From Coprothermobacteraceae bacterium (GTDB lineage Bacteria; Coprothermobacterota; Coprothermobacteria; Coprothermobacterales; Coprothermobacteraceae), in NCBI GenBank assembly GCA_013178255.1, contig JABLWY010000001.1:300503-364502 (forward strand): a stretch of DNA of 64,000 nt, read 5' to 3'. The notes beneath the pieces are model-generated. The model did not search any database and was not told where the DNA came from. It saw only the letters and a list, made by a program, of their open reading frames with translations. Shown here in pieces: positions 49,314 through 57,310 of the stretch (the first letter of the stretch is position 1; each line of letters opens with the position of its first letter). The translations under genes and the position numbers were made by a program.

Positions 49314-50381
49314 ATGGCAACTGCAGATCTGAGCAGGATCAACTCCAACATTGGGGCACTCAATGCCCTTAACTCGCTCAAGAACATTCAAAGCGAGATG
49401 GCACTGAGGCAGCTCAGGCTAGCCACAGGTGTGCGTATTAACACTGCAGCCGACGACCCAGCAGGTTTCCGCATCTCCGTGAAGCTGAATGCTCGCTCTC
49501 GTGGTCTGTCTCAGGCTTTGGAGAACATTGGCGATGCTAAGAACATGCTCTCCACTGCTGAAACGGGTCTGACCAAGATCAAGGACTTGCTCCTCACCAT
49601 TCGCGACAAGCTCGTAGCGGGCGCCAACGACACGTTAGGCTCTGAAGAGCGTTTGGCTATTGCTCAGCAGGTGCGCGAGTACATGCACGAAATCGTCAGG
49701 CTTGCCCATGAAACGCGTTGGAACGACGTAGGGCTCCTAGATGACTCCTCACCAGCAGCCTCCAATAGCACAGCCAGCACCACGTTCTACTTCCAGACGG
49801 GTGCAGACTCCAATGAAACTACAGTGTGGAGCAGGCAGTTCAAGCTGGTGTACAATATCGCTGGTGCCACCGACGTTGAAAGTGTATGGAATACAAGTTG
49901 GACTACTTCCGCCGCTTCACTACAGGTCATGATAGCAGCAGCAAATGACATCTCTACGGCTAAGTCTTACTCGGTGTACGACAGCAGCTCTGGAATCACC
50001 AGCGCCAGTGCAGCGTTCACAGTGAAGGATGTCTATGAATCTCTGGGAGTTGGCGGTCTTGCTAACATTGCCTCAGCAAATGACACTTCAAACGTCAGCG
50101 CTTCTGTGAACGCACTACTTGCAAAGGTGGACGCTACTATTAGGGCGGTATCGGAGTGGACGGCTAGCATAGGCGCACTCAGCGCTAGGTTGGAGACAAA
50201 GGAGAAGGCCGTAGCAGCCATGCAGGTCAACGTCGAAGCTTCCTTCAACCGCATCTACAACGCAGACATGGCATACGAACAGCTACAGCTGACCAAGGCG
50301 CAGATACTCCAGCAGACTGCTACCGCTATGTTGGCGCAGGCCAACACTGCTCCTCAGCAGATCCTGGCTCTGTTCCGTTAG
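49314..50381 (+). CDS. fliC: Flagellin
   Basis: 355 aa filament protein. Conserved D0/D1 ends: INSNIGALNALNSLKNIQ...LRLATGVRINTAADDPAGFRIS and C-terminal LETKEKAVAAMQVNVEASFNRIYNADMAYEQLQLTKAQILQQTATAMLAQANTAPQQILALFR. A Ser/Thr/Ala-rich middle region (about 145-270) is the surface-exposed domain and offers many O-glycosylation sites. Starts at ATG 49314 after AAGGAGG (10 nt). Driven by a sigma-28 promoter and followed by a terminator. Only flagellin gene in the window. Confidence 0.95.
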   Translation: MATADLSRINSNIGALNALNSLKNIQSEMALRQLRLATGVRINTAADDPAGFRISVKLNARSRGLSQALENIGDAKNMLSTAETGLTKIKDLLLTIRDKLVAGANDTLGSEERLAIAQQVREYMHEIVRLAHETRWNDVGLLDDSSPAASNSTASTTFYFQTGADSNETTVWSRQFKLVYNIAGATDVESVWNTSWTTSAASLQVMIAAANDISTAKSYSVYDSSSGITSASAAFTVKDVYESLGVGGLANIASANDTSNVSASVNALLAKVDATIRAVSEWTASIGALSARLETKEKAVAAMQVNVEASFNRIYNADMAYEQLQLTKAQILQQTATAMLAQANTAPQQILALFR

Positions 50382-50394
50382 TTGATGGCAGAAT

Positions 50395-50416
50395 GGGGAG
50401 GGCTTTGGCCCTCCCC
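50395..50416 (+). terminator. Terminator after flagellin
   Basis: GGGGAGGGC and GCCCTCCCC form a 9-bp GC-rich stem with a TTTG loop, followed by TTTG. The short T run suggests partial readthrough into flaG, giving flagellin excess. Confidence 0.75.
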
Positions 50417-50433
50417 TTTGAGGAGGCGTGGCC

Positions 50434-50832
50434 ATGGCGCTAGAACCTGAAGAGGTAGCTCGCGTAAATGGAATAAGGAACATAGGGGCTCAGGGGAGCT
50501 CCGTTCAGACTTTCTTGGCGGGCCGCGAGGTTCAGCAAACTGTAGAAATACCCGTAGATGTCCAGAACAGGCGCACCCAAAGCGGTGAAAGGGAAAGCCT
50601 GGAGGTCGTAGTTAGCAAAGTGAAGAAGATCATGGAAGCCCTTAACCCAAACATAGACGTGAGGTTCGAGCACCATCCCGCCATACGCGATGTCATCCTG
50701 GGTTCACGCATAGTGTTCTACGACAAGAAAGAAAAGAAGCCCATCAAAGAGATACCACCTGAGAAGGTTCTCGAGCTGTACGCTGAACTACTGAAGAAGC
50801 TAGATGCCATCTTCTTCGACAAGGAGGTCTAA
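50434..50832 (+). CDS. flaG: FlaG family protein
   Basis: 132 aa. FlaG influences filament length. The conserved half is LEVVVSKVKKIMEALNPNIDVRFEHHPAIRDVILGSRIVFYDKKEKKPIKEIPPEKVLELYAELLKKLDAIFFDKEV, with the family IREIPPE pattern. The N-terminal third is variable. ATG 50434 follows GAGGAGG at 7 nt. Between flagellin and fliD, its canonical place. Confidence 0.85.
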   Translation: MALEPEEVARVNGIRNIGAQGSSVQTFLAGREVQQTVEIPVDVQNRRTQSGERESLEVVVSKVKKIMEALNPNIDVRFEHHPAIRDVILGSRIVFYDKKEKKPIKEIPPEKVLELYAELLKKLDAIFFDKEV

Positions 50833-50837
50833 GGCGC

Positions 50838-52235
50838 TTGATCAACTTTGACCCAACTCAGGTGCGCAATAGCCTTCAGAACTACGTGAACACACTGCTG
50901 GTGTACGAAAACCAGAAGGTAAGCGCACTGCAGAACCAAAGGACCGTCCTTCAACAAAGGTCTTCGGCAGTCTCGCAGGTAGTGTCGCTCTTGTCTTCGC
51001 TCAAATCCTCCTTGACGGTGACCTTCAGCACCAAGCGGACAACGCTTTCAGAACCTTCCGTCGCTTCAGCTACGGCTTCGGGCAAACTCCTAGGCACCTT
51101 CGACCTTACTGTGGAATCCTTGGCAAAGAACCAAAGGTTGAATTGGGCTCAGCTTGACAGCGAAGCATTCATTTTTGGCCCCAACGTTACAGCAGGGGAA
51201 CACAGCTTCTGGCAGAGATTCGTCGGCAAGTCGCTAACGCTGACGCTCACCTACGGTGACGGCAGTGTAGAGACTGTGAGTGTCGACCTAACAGGCTTCA
51301 ACGCAGAAAGTAGTGTTTCCCAAGTGGTGGACCAGTTCTTGCTACAACTGAACGCAAATACCACGAAGCTGAGAGTGTTCAGGCAATTATTACCAGACGG
51401 TACTTACGCGTTGCAGAGTGTAGCCCTCAGAAGTGGCAAAGTCGGTGGATTACGGGGATTGTCGTTCCAACCCGAAGGAGAGGAAGCTGTCAGTTTTGAC
51501 GACCCATCAGCCTTAGACGGCCTCAACGCTGTCTTTACGCTCAACGGCTACAAGTATGAGCGCAGCTCAAACACCTTCAGCGACATAGTCCCCAACCTGA
51601 CAGTGACTCTGAAAAACGCAGGTAGTACCACTATTTCGGTACAAGATGACCCATCTTCGGTGGCTGACGGTTTTTCCAGTTTTGTCAATGCCTTCAGGAC
51701 ATTTAGTGACAGGATCAGGCTGCTCATGAACGCTGATCCAAGCAATCAAGGTGCCTTGGCCTCTGAAAGTTCTACTCTTCGCCAGCTGTTGGATGGTTTG
51801 CGCACGCGCCTGATGACGCCTCGTACCGTCACAGTCGACGGTGTTAGTTACACGTTTAACCCATCGCTTATTGGGATCAGTTTTGACCAGTACGGGAGCA
51901 TAAGTCTTGACACATCTAAACTCAATGGCTACGTTCAGAACAACCCCAAGGGTTTGGAGATATTGCAGGCTTGGTGGGGAGACGTAAGTAACGCTATTAA
52001 GGGTTACATTGACGGCGCCCTATCCAGCAATGGCATGGTGGGCAGGCTGCAGAAAGCGTATAGCAGCAGCATAACCAATATCAACAAGGAAATATCGAAG
52101 CTGCAGGCACAGATTGAGGAGAGACGAAAGGCCCTTACAGAACAGATAGGGGTGGTGTTCGAGAACATATATCAGTATCAGAGCCTTTTTGCGCGCTTTA
52201 ATTCGCTGTTTTCTTCAAATTCTTCTGGTTTCTAG
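50838..52235 (+). CDS. fliD: Filament cap protein FliD (HAP2)
   Basis: 465 aa. Caps the growing filament and helps flagellin insertion. N-terminal coil VNTLLVYENQKVSALQNQRTVLQQRSSAVSQVVSLLSSLKSSL, then the beta-rich body (TTSIS-like DPSSVADGFSSFVNAFR), and C-terminal coiled coil ITNINKEISKLQAQIEERRKALTEQIGVVFENIYQYQSLFARFNSLFSS. TTG 50838 with AAGGAGG. Confidence 0.9.
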   Translation: MINFDPTQVRNSLQNYVNTLLVYENQKVSALQNQRTVLQQRSSAVSQVVSLLSSLKSSLTVTFSTKRTTLSEPSVASATASGKLLGTFDLTVESLAKNQRLNWAQLDSEAFIFGPNVTAGEHSFWQRFVGKSLTLTLTYGDGSVETVSVDLTGFNAESSVSQVVDQFLLQLNANTTKLRVFRQLLPDGTYALQSVALRSGKVGGLRGLSFQPEGEEAVSFDDPSALDGLNAVFTLNGYKYERSSNTFSDIVPNLTVTLKNAGSTTISVQDDPSSVADGFSSFVNAFRTFSDRIRLLMNADPSNQGALASESSTLRQLLDGLRTRLMTPRTVTVDGVSYTFNPSLIGISFDQYGSISLDTSKLNGYVQNNPKGLEILQAWWGDVSNAIKGYIDGALSSNGMVGRLQKAYSSSITNINKEISKLQAQIEERRKALTEQIGVVFENIYQYQSLFARFNSLFSSNSSGF

Positions 52236-52250
52236 GCCGACCTTCTGATA

Positions 52251-52259
52251 TGCTACAAT
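52251..52259 (+). promoter_or_regulatory. Extended -10 promoter (TGCTACAAT) before the FliT-like gene
   Basis: Matches TGnTATAAT with one change. It ends 9 nt before ATG 52269, so the mRNA would have at most a few leader bases, and no ribosome site is seen. Confidence 0.5.
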
Positions 52260-52268
52260 TGGTAGCGT

Positions 52269-52592
52269 ATGGAAGGTATCACCGTTTTACTTGGTCGTTA
52301 TTCTGCTATATTAGACCAGGTCTGCGATTCCATCTCACACTCTCGGTTCGATGAGGTTTCGCGCTACGTAGTAGCGTTGGAGGACATTATCAGCCTTATT
52401 GCGCAGTACATACAAGACCATCCTGAGGAAAAGAGCAAATATGGGGCGCAGGTCCAGGAGATCCACGAAAAACAACAGAAGATATTAGCCCTTTTGGATG
52501 CTGAAGCACAAAAGTTGGCTAATGAAGCACAAAACGCCACTACAACGTATCAAGCTAGGAGAGTGTATGAACAAAACAAGGAAATGCGTTAG
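52269..52592 (+). CDS. FliT-like flagellar protein (hypothetical)
   Basis: 107 aa, all helical and charged, from MEGITVLLGRYSAILDQVCDSI to a C-terminal coil (KQQKILALLDAEAQKLANEAQN). Size, helical nature and location right after fliD fit a FliT-type FliD chaperone, but I see no firm sequence signature. A sigma-70-like extended -10 promoter precedes it. Its end overlaps the lipoprotein gene by 26 nt. Confidence 0.5.
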   Translation: MEGITVLLGRYSAILDQVCDSISHSRFDEVSRYVVALEDIISLIAQYIQDHPEEKSKYGAQVQEIHEKQQKILALLDAEAQKLANEAQNATTTYQARRVYEQNKEMR

Positions 52593-53061
52593 CGTAGCCT
52601 TATTGGTGCTCTTGTTCCTCGTTTCTGGTTGCAAGCCCAGTACATTCACTCCCAGCGAGGTTGATCAAGGCAAAGCCTTGGTGGAGCGTGCGCTCCAGGC
52701 CTTTGCTGCCAATGACGTTGGCGAACTTCAAGAATGCTTCGTGCCTACAGCCACGGGTCTGCCTATATTGGTTGGTGACGTTCGTCGCACGTGGTTCGAA
52801 ACTCTCCACGCTTCTGGGGTAGTTAGCGCCACCATACATGGTTACCAGATTGCTGGTTTCGATGTCTTGGAAAACCAGCCAGCCAAGCTTACAGCATCCG
52901 TGACCTACACAGGTACATACACGTTCCAGTACGCGCAAGCAGCCAAAAGCTATGTGTGTACCCATCAGGTGCAAGTCACACTGGTCAAATACAAGGGCAG
53001 CATTCTTCTTTCTGATTTTCAGCAGCAGGGTGTAGCACCTGTGTGCAGGGGGGTGGATTAG
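52567..53061 (+). CDS. Lipoprotein of unknown function inside the flagellar cluster
   Basis: 164 aa. Lipoprotein signal: basic MNKTRK, hydrophobic core SVALLVLLFLV and lipobox VSGC with the lipidated Cys near residue 22. The mature region starts PSTFTPSEVDQGKALVERALQAF and looks like an NTF2-like fold by its helix-then-sheet pattern (weak). ATG 52567 follows AGGAGAG. The FTPxEV motif resembles that in the protein at 26312. Between the FliT-like gene and flgB, so it is probably part of the flagellar regulon. Confidence 0.7.
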   Translation: MNKTRKCVSVALLVLLFLVSGCKPSTFTPSEVDQGKALVERALQAFAANDVGELQECFVPTATGLPILVGDVRRTWFETLHASGVVSATIHGYQIAGFDVLENQPAKLTASVTYTGTYTFQYAQAAKSYVCTHQVQVTLVKYKGSILLSDFQQQGVAPVCRGVD

Positions 53062-53403
53062 TTGTCGGTGGAGTTGCTGAAGAGCGTCCTTGGTGCCGTT
53101 CACGAGAACCTCAAGGCCATTCAGTCCAATCTTGCCAATGTCGACACGCCGGGCTACAAGAGGTCTGAGCTTGACTTCCAAAGGGTATTCAGCGAACTTC
53201 AGAGCAACGGCAAGTTGAGCCAACCCACTGCCAATTATGTCGTGACAGACCTTAGGACAGGTTGGAGACTAGACGGCAACAACGTCGACCCCGACAAGGA
53301 AATAGTCACCCTAATCGAGACTGCCCTTTGGTATCAGGGCATATCAGAGATGTTGAGCCGGCACTTTTCCACGGCTCGTGAAGTACTTCAGATGCTGAGG
53401 TGA
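53062..53403 (+). CDS. flgB: Flagellar rod protein FlgB
   Basis: 113 aa. Proximal rod protein. VLGAVHENLKAIQSNLANVDTPGYKRSELDF is the rod signature, and NVDPDKEIVTLIETALWYQGISEMLSRHFSTAREVLQMLR is the FlgB C-terminal pattern. TTG 53062 follows AGGGGGGTGG. Starts the flgB-flgC-fliE-fliF order common to most bacteria. Confidence 0.9.
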   Translation: MSVELLKSVLGAVHENLKAIQSNLANVDTPGYKRSELDFQRVFSELQSNGKLSQPTANYVVTDLRTGWRLDGNNVDPDKEIVTLIETALWYQGISEMLSRHFSTAREVLQMLR

Positions 53404-53408
53404 TGAGT

Positions 53409-53804
53409 ATGGGATTCTCGCTGATCAGGATTGCGGGTTCAGCCCTAACAGCCGAGCGGCTGCGCGTGGACGTCATATCTTCGAACCTTGCTAATATGCA
53501 GACCACAAGAACCCCCAACGGAGGACCTTACCACCGCAGAATAGTCAGTTTCGAGTCGGTGATGATGGGGCAGGGCAAAGGTGTGAAGGTAGCCCAAATT
53601 GTGGAAGACCCATCGGAAAAGACGGTGTATGATCCTAGCCATCCAGACGCCGACCCTGAAACGGGCATGGTCAGATACCCCAACATTGACGTGGTAAGTG
53701 AAATGACCGACCTTATATCCGCTCAAAGGTCCTTCGAGATGAACAGTAATGCAGTGGCCATAGCACGGCAAGTGTACACAAAAGCCATGGAGATAGGGAA
53801 GTAG
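53409..53804 (+). CDS. flgC: Flagellar rod protein FlgC
   Basis: 131 aa. Proximal rod. FSLIRIAGSALTAERLRVDVISSNLANMQTTRTPNGGPYHRR is the FlgC signature with its extended loop, and VSEMTDLISAQRSFEMNSNAVAIARQVYTKAMEIGK the C-terminal coil. ATG 53409 is best (GAGGTG 6 nt upstream); ATG 53403 overlaps flgB's end. Confidence 0.9.
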   Translation: MGFSLIRIAGSALTAERLRVDVISSNLANMQTTRTPNGGPYHRRIVSFESVMMGQGKGVKVAQIVEDPSEKTVYDPSHPDADPETGMVRYPNIDVVSEMTDLISAQRSFEMNSNAVAIARQVYTKAMEIGK

Positions 53805-53814
53805 GTGTTAGGTG

Positions 53815-54093
53815 ATGGATGCGCTCAACAGAGTTAACCCAATAACACCGATCGCTAACCCGGCAACGAAGGTGGGCCAAGTTGGCGAGAGCTTCGCCAA
53901 GCTAATCGACGAACTCACTGCCAAAGAAGCAGAACAGGAAGCATACCGCAAGGCGATAGCCCAAGGCAACATGGACGTATTGCCTGAGGCATTGGTGTCA
54001 GCCACCGAATTTCAATTGGGCATATTGATGGTGACGCAGATTAGGAACCAATTGGTAAACGCTTTTCAAGAATTCATGAGGTTACCACTGTGA
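53815..54093 (+). CDS. fliE: Flagellar hook-basal body protein FliE
   Basis: 92 aa. Adaptor between the MS ring and rod. SFAKLIDELTAKEAEQEAYRKAIAQGN and ATEFQLGILMVTQIRNQLVNAFQEFMRLPL match the family, with the conserved C-terminal QEFMRLP-like end (usually EIMRMQI). ATG 53815; GTG 53812 also in frame. Confidence 0.9.
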   Translation: MDALNRVNPITPIANPATKVGQVGESFAKLIDELTAKEAEQEAYRKAIAQGNMDVLPEALVSATEFQLGILMVTQIRNQLVNAFQEFMRLPL

Positions 54094-54094
54094 T

Positions 54095-55672
54095 ATGAAC
54101 TTAGAGACCATACCATTGATCAAAGACATAGTGAATTTCTGGAAAGGCCTGGACAAGGCCCAGAAAAGAAACATTGTCGTGGTTACGGTACTGGCAGTGG
54201 TGCTTATTGTAGGGGTTACATTGGTTGCGACGCGGGTCAACTACGCGCTGCTGTTTGGCGACCTAACCCCTGAACAAGCGCAGAGCATAGTTTCGCAGCT
54301 GGAAAGCCAGCGTATTGCCTACAGAATTTCGTCTGATGGAACATCGGTATACGTGCCGGAGAACAAAGTAGCCACCTTACGGCTTCAGTTTGCTTCCAGC
54401 GGTATTGTGGGTTCGACGAAGGCTGGGTACGAGATTTTCGACAGAATATCCAACGTGTTTTTGACCCAAGAAGAGCAGCAAGTCATGTATCAAAGAGCGT
54501 TAGAAGGCGAACTGGAACGGACCATAGGCGCCATTCCAGGTGTCAAAACGGTCAGAGTGCACCTCAGCCTTCCGCAGCGCAGTTTGTGGACAGTAACGTC
54601 CACGCAAGTAGCCGAAGGGGCTGTTTACGTAAGCATGAAACCAGGCTACAGCCTTAGTCAGGGCCAAGTGGAAGCCATTAGGCAGTTGGTTGCTCACTCG
54701 GTGCAGAACCTCAAGCCCGAAGCAGTGGTGGTAGTGGACGGCAGTAGCGGCATCGTCAGCGGGGGTTCCAGTGGGAACTTGAGTGGCGATTACTTGGAAG
54801 TCAAGAAACAACTGGAAAACCTCTACGCCTCAAAGATCAGGGCACTTTTGGGAGAGGCCTTTGGTCAAGAGAACATCATGGTCAGCGCTGATGTGGATCT
54901 TGAAATCAGCAAACAAAGTATACAGTCTGAAACGTGGGGCAGCACGGCCACTCGGAGCATCTCGACCACAGAAAGCCTGAACGGATATGGCACGAACGGG
55001 GGTTTAGTGGGCACTGCCACGAATTCACCGGGAGCCATACCGTCCTACACGTATACCACCACAGGCGAGAACCCGATGAGCGTGTACAGACAGCAACAAA
55101 TCAATTATGAAATCTCGAGGACTATTTCTCAAATCGTGCCCCAAGAGATAAATGTAAAGTCTGTGAAGATTACAGCCATTGTGGACAACAGCGTTTTTAG
55201 CACATACCAAGTCTCAGCGTCCACTGTAGAAGCCATAGTAGCGAGTGCTGCAGGTTTGAGCCCGGCGCGAGGAGACTCTGTATCCATCGCTTCCATACCC
55301 TTCGCTACTTTGGCTAGGCAGCAGGAGGAGGAAACCACGAAGCAGGTTGCTGCCAAGAAGCAAAAGGCACAGTTGTATATGTACATAGCTGTGGGTGCAG
55401 GCACCCTGATACTGCTCTTGGCTATGTTCTTGATCTTACGTTCTTCGAGAAAGCGTGTTGGTAAACGCATGGTGCCTGCTATGGCTCCAGCTGGGGTGGG
55501 ATCCCCTAGCATAGCCCATGCTCCATCGGTGCCTATTTCCTTTGACAAGCCTCTCACGCCTGAGGAGGAGAAGATAAAGGCTGCGCTCAAGGAGATACAA
55601 ACCGTGGTAGAACAGCATCCCAACGAAGTAGCAGACATAGTGAGGATGTGGGCAGAGGAGGATAACCGCTAA
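54095..55672 (+). CDS. fliF: MS-ring protein FliF
   Basis: 525 aa. Inner-membrane ring of the basal body. Membrane segments at about 29-51 (IVVVTVLAVVLIVGVTLV) and about 430-450 (MYIAVGAGTLILLLAMFLIL). Between them are the ring-building motifs (VNYALLFGDLTPEQAQSIVSQLE, RVHLSLPQRSLW). The C-terminal cytoplasmic tail ends with KEIQTVVEQHPNEVADIVRMWAEED, the FliG-binding end. Stop overlaps fliG ATG by 1 nt. Confidence 0.95.
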   Translation: MNLETIPLIKDIVNFWKGLDKAQKRNIVVVTVLAVVLIVGVTLVATRVNYALLFGDLTPEQAQSIVSQLESQRIAYRISSDGTSVYVPENKVATLRLQFASSGIVGSTKAGYEIFDRISNVFLTQEEQQVMYQRALEGELERTIGAIPGVKTVRVHLSLPQRSLWTVTSTQVAEGAVYVSMKPGYSLSQGQVEAIRQLVAHSVQNLKPEAVVVVDGSSGIVSGGSSGNLSGDYLEVKKQLENLYASKIRALLGEAFGQENIMVSADVDLEISKQSIQSETWGSTATRSISTTESLNGYGTNGGLVGTATNSPGAIPSYTYTTTGENPMSVYRQQQINYEISRTISQIVPQEINVKSVKITAIVDNSVFSTYQVSASTVEAIVASAAGLSPARGDSVSIASIPFATLARQQEEETTKQVAAKKQKAQLYMYIAVGAGTLILLLAMFLILRSSRKRVGKRMVPAMAPAGVGSPSIAHAPSVPISFDKPLTPEEEKIKAALKEIQTVVEQHPNEVADIVRMWAEEDNR

Positions 55673-56673
55673 TGCCTGAGAAAAGGAAACCAACCAAGGC
55701 GGCACTCTTGCTAGTAGCAGTGGGCAAAGACCTTGCTGCCCGCATACTCAGGCACATGAAGGAAGACGAAGCCGAGAAACTGGCTTTGGAAATAGCAACG
55801 CTGAGGGACCTCGACGAGAAGACAAAAGCAAACATATTGGAGGAGTTCATCAGCGTCATAAAGGCGAAAGAGTTCTTGGGCAAGGGTGGCATAGAGTACG
55901 CTAAGGACGTTCTGGAAAAGGCTTATGGGCCTCAGAAAGCCAAGGAAATCTTGGAGCGGCTGTTAGCTGCCGTGCAGGTCATGCCCTTTGAATTCCTCAG
56001 GAAATTGGACGGTCAACAAATCGCCAACCTCATACAAAACGAACACCCTCAGACCATAGCGTTAGTGATGAACTACTTAAAAGCAGACCAGGCTGCCATC
56101 GTGTTTACTTCGTTGCCGCCAAACTTGCAAGCCGAGGTTGCGTTCAGAATGGCGGTCCTAGAGCGCACCTCTCCAGACATCATCCAGGCTATCGAAGAGC
56201 AGTTCCGTCAAAGGTTTGCCACCTTGGCAACGCGCGGCGACGTGACACGCATCAACGGCATAGAGGCCTTGGTGAAAATACTCAACTCCCTAGACCAACA
56301 GACACAGTCTAACGTTTTGAATTACATGGATTCCCAAGATCCAGAATTGGCCGAAGAAGTACGAAAGCGCATGTTCACCTTTGACGACATCATCCTGCTA
56401 GACGATAAGTCTATCCAAAGGATACTGCGCGAAGTGGATACCAAGGATCTGGCTTTGGCTTTGAAGGCTGCTTCTGAACAGGTCAAGGAGAAGGTGTTCA
56501 AGAACATGTCTCAGAGGGCACGAGAAATGCTACAAGAGGAAATGGAGTTCATGGGGCCTGTGCGATTGCGCCAGGTGGAAGAAGCCCAAGCCAAGATCAT
56601 AACCATCATCCGACGCCTCGAAGAAGCCGGCGAGATCATCATACTGAGGGGTGGCGAGGAGATTGTCACGTAG
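55672..56673 (+). CDS. fliG: Motor switch protein FliG
   Basis: 333 aa. Torque-generating rotor protein. N domain (KAALLLVAVGKDLAARILRHMKEDEAEKLALEIA), middle domain with NEHPQTIALVMNYL (EHPQR-like) and C-terminal charged helix DLALALKAASEQVKEKVFKNMSQRAREMLQEEMEFMGPVRLRQVEEAQ carrying the stator-facing Lys/Arg/Glu residues. Normal length. Overlaps fliH by 23 nt. Confidence 0.95.
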   Translation: MPEKRKPTKAALLLVAVGKDLAARILRHMKEDEAEKLALEIATLRDLDEKTKANILEEFISVIKAKEFLGKGGIEYAKDVLEKAYGPQKAKEILERLLAAVQVMPFEFLRKLDGQQIANLIQNEHPQTIALVMNYLKADQAAIVFTSLPPNLQAEVAFRMAVLERTSPDIIQAIEEQFRQRFATLATRGDVTRINGIEALVKILNSLDQQTQSNVLNYMDSQDPELAEEVRKRMFTFDDIILLDDKSIQRILREVDTKDLALALKAASEQVKEKVFKNMSQRAREMLQEEMEFMGPVRLRQVEEAQAKIITIIRRLEEAGEIIILRGGEEIVT

Positions 56674-57310
56674 GGTTTATGCGCATGACGCAAACGCTTC
56701 CAATGATCAGGTAGGCTTTCGTAGGGGGTACTTGAGGGGCTACAGAGAAGGACACGAAAGAGGGTATCAAGAAGGATTCAGGCAGGGTTTCCAAGAAGTA
56801 CTTAACCTGAAGATGGAATGGGAAGAGCGGATTACTGAGTACGCGAGCCAAATGGAGCACCTACTGGAAGAGTTGCGGCAACTGCGTGACGGGCTTTCTG
56901 AAAGGTACAGAGAGGCTGTGGAGTCCTATAAGGCTCACCTAGAGGATGAGCTTGGTGAGATTGTGGCGTTAGCCGCTGAAAACTACCTGAATCATGCACT
57001 AACACAAGATCCTACGCTTATCAAGAACGTGTTGAGACATAGCTTGGACAAGTTCAGTGGGCAGTACCCCATCGAAGTACGAGCTAACGAGTATCTCTTC
57101 AAAGAAGTAGAGGATTTCATTGCTAGCTCTGACACCATCTTGCAGCGGTTTGGGGCGGTGCGCGCCAAACTGGATCGTGCGTTGGGTATGGGCATCGTTA
57201 TTGACTCTGAGGAGGGGCAAGTAGACGCTAGGGTACAGACCTTGGCGAAGAACCTCAAAGCTCTAGTGCAATCGGTGATCTATGACAACCCAGAAAATCG
57301 AGTACCTTAG
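56651..57310 (+). CDS. fliH: Flagellar export ATPase regulator FliH
   Basis: 219 aa. Peripheral stalk of the export apparatus that binds FliI. The N-terminal region has seven Gly at exact four-residue spacing (GFRRGYLRGYREGHERGYQEGFRQG), the GxxxG helix of FliH, followed by a coiled coil and a globular C domain (NYLNHALTQDPTLIKNVL, VIDSEEGQVDARVQTLAKNLK). The start is uncertain: GTG 56651 inside fliG is the longest; TTG 56663 is possible. Overlaps fliI by 29 nt. Confidence 0.85.
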   Translation: MARRLSRRVYAHDANASNDQVGFRRGYLRGYREGHERGYQEGFRQGFQEVLNLKMEWEERITEYASQMEHLLEELRQLRDGLSERYREAVESYKAHLEDELGEIVALAAENYLNHALTQDPTLIKNVLRHSLDKFSGQYPIEVRANEYLFKEVEDFIASSDTILQRFGAVRAKLDRALGMGIVIDSEEGQVDARVQTLAKNLKALVQSVIYDNPENRVP

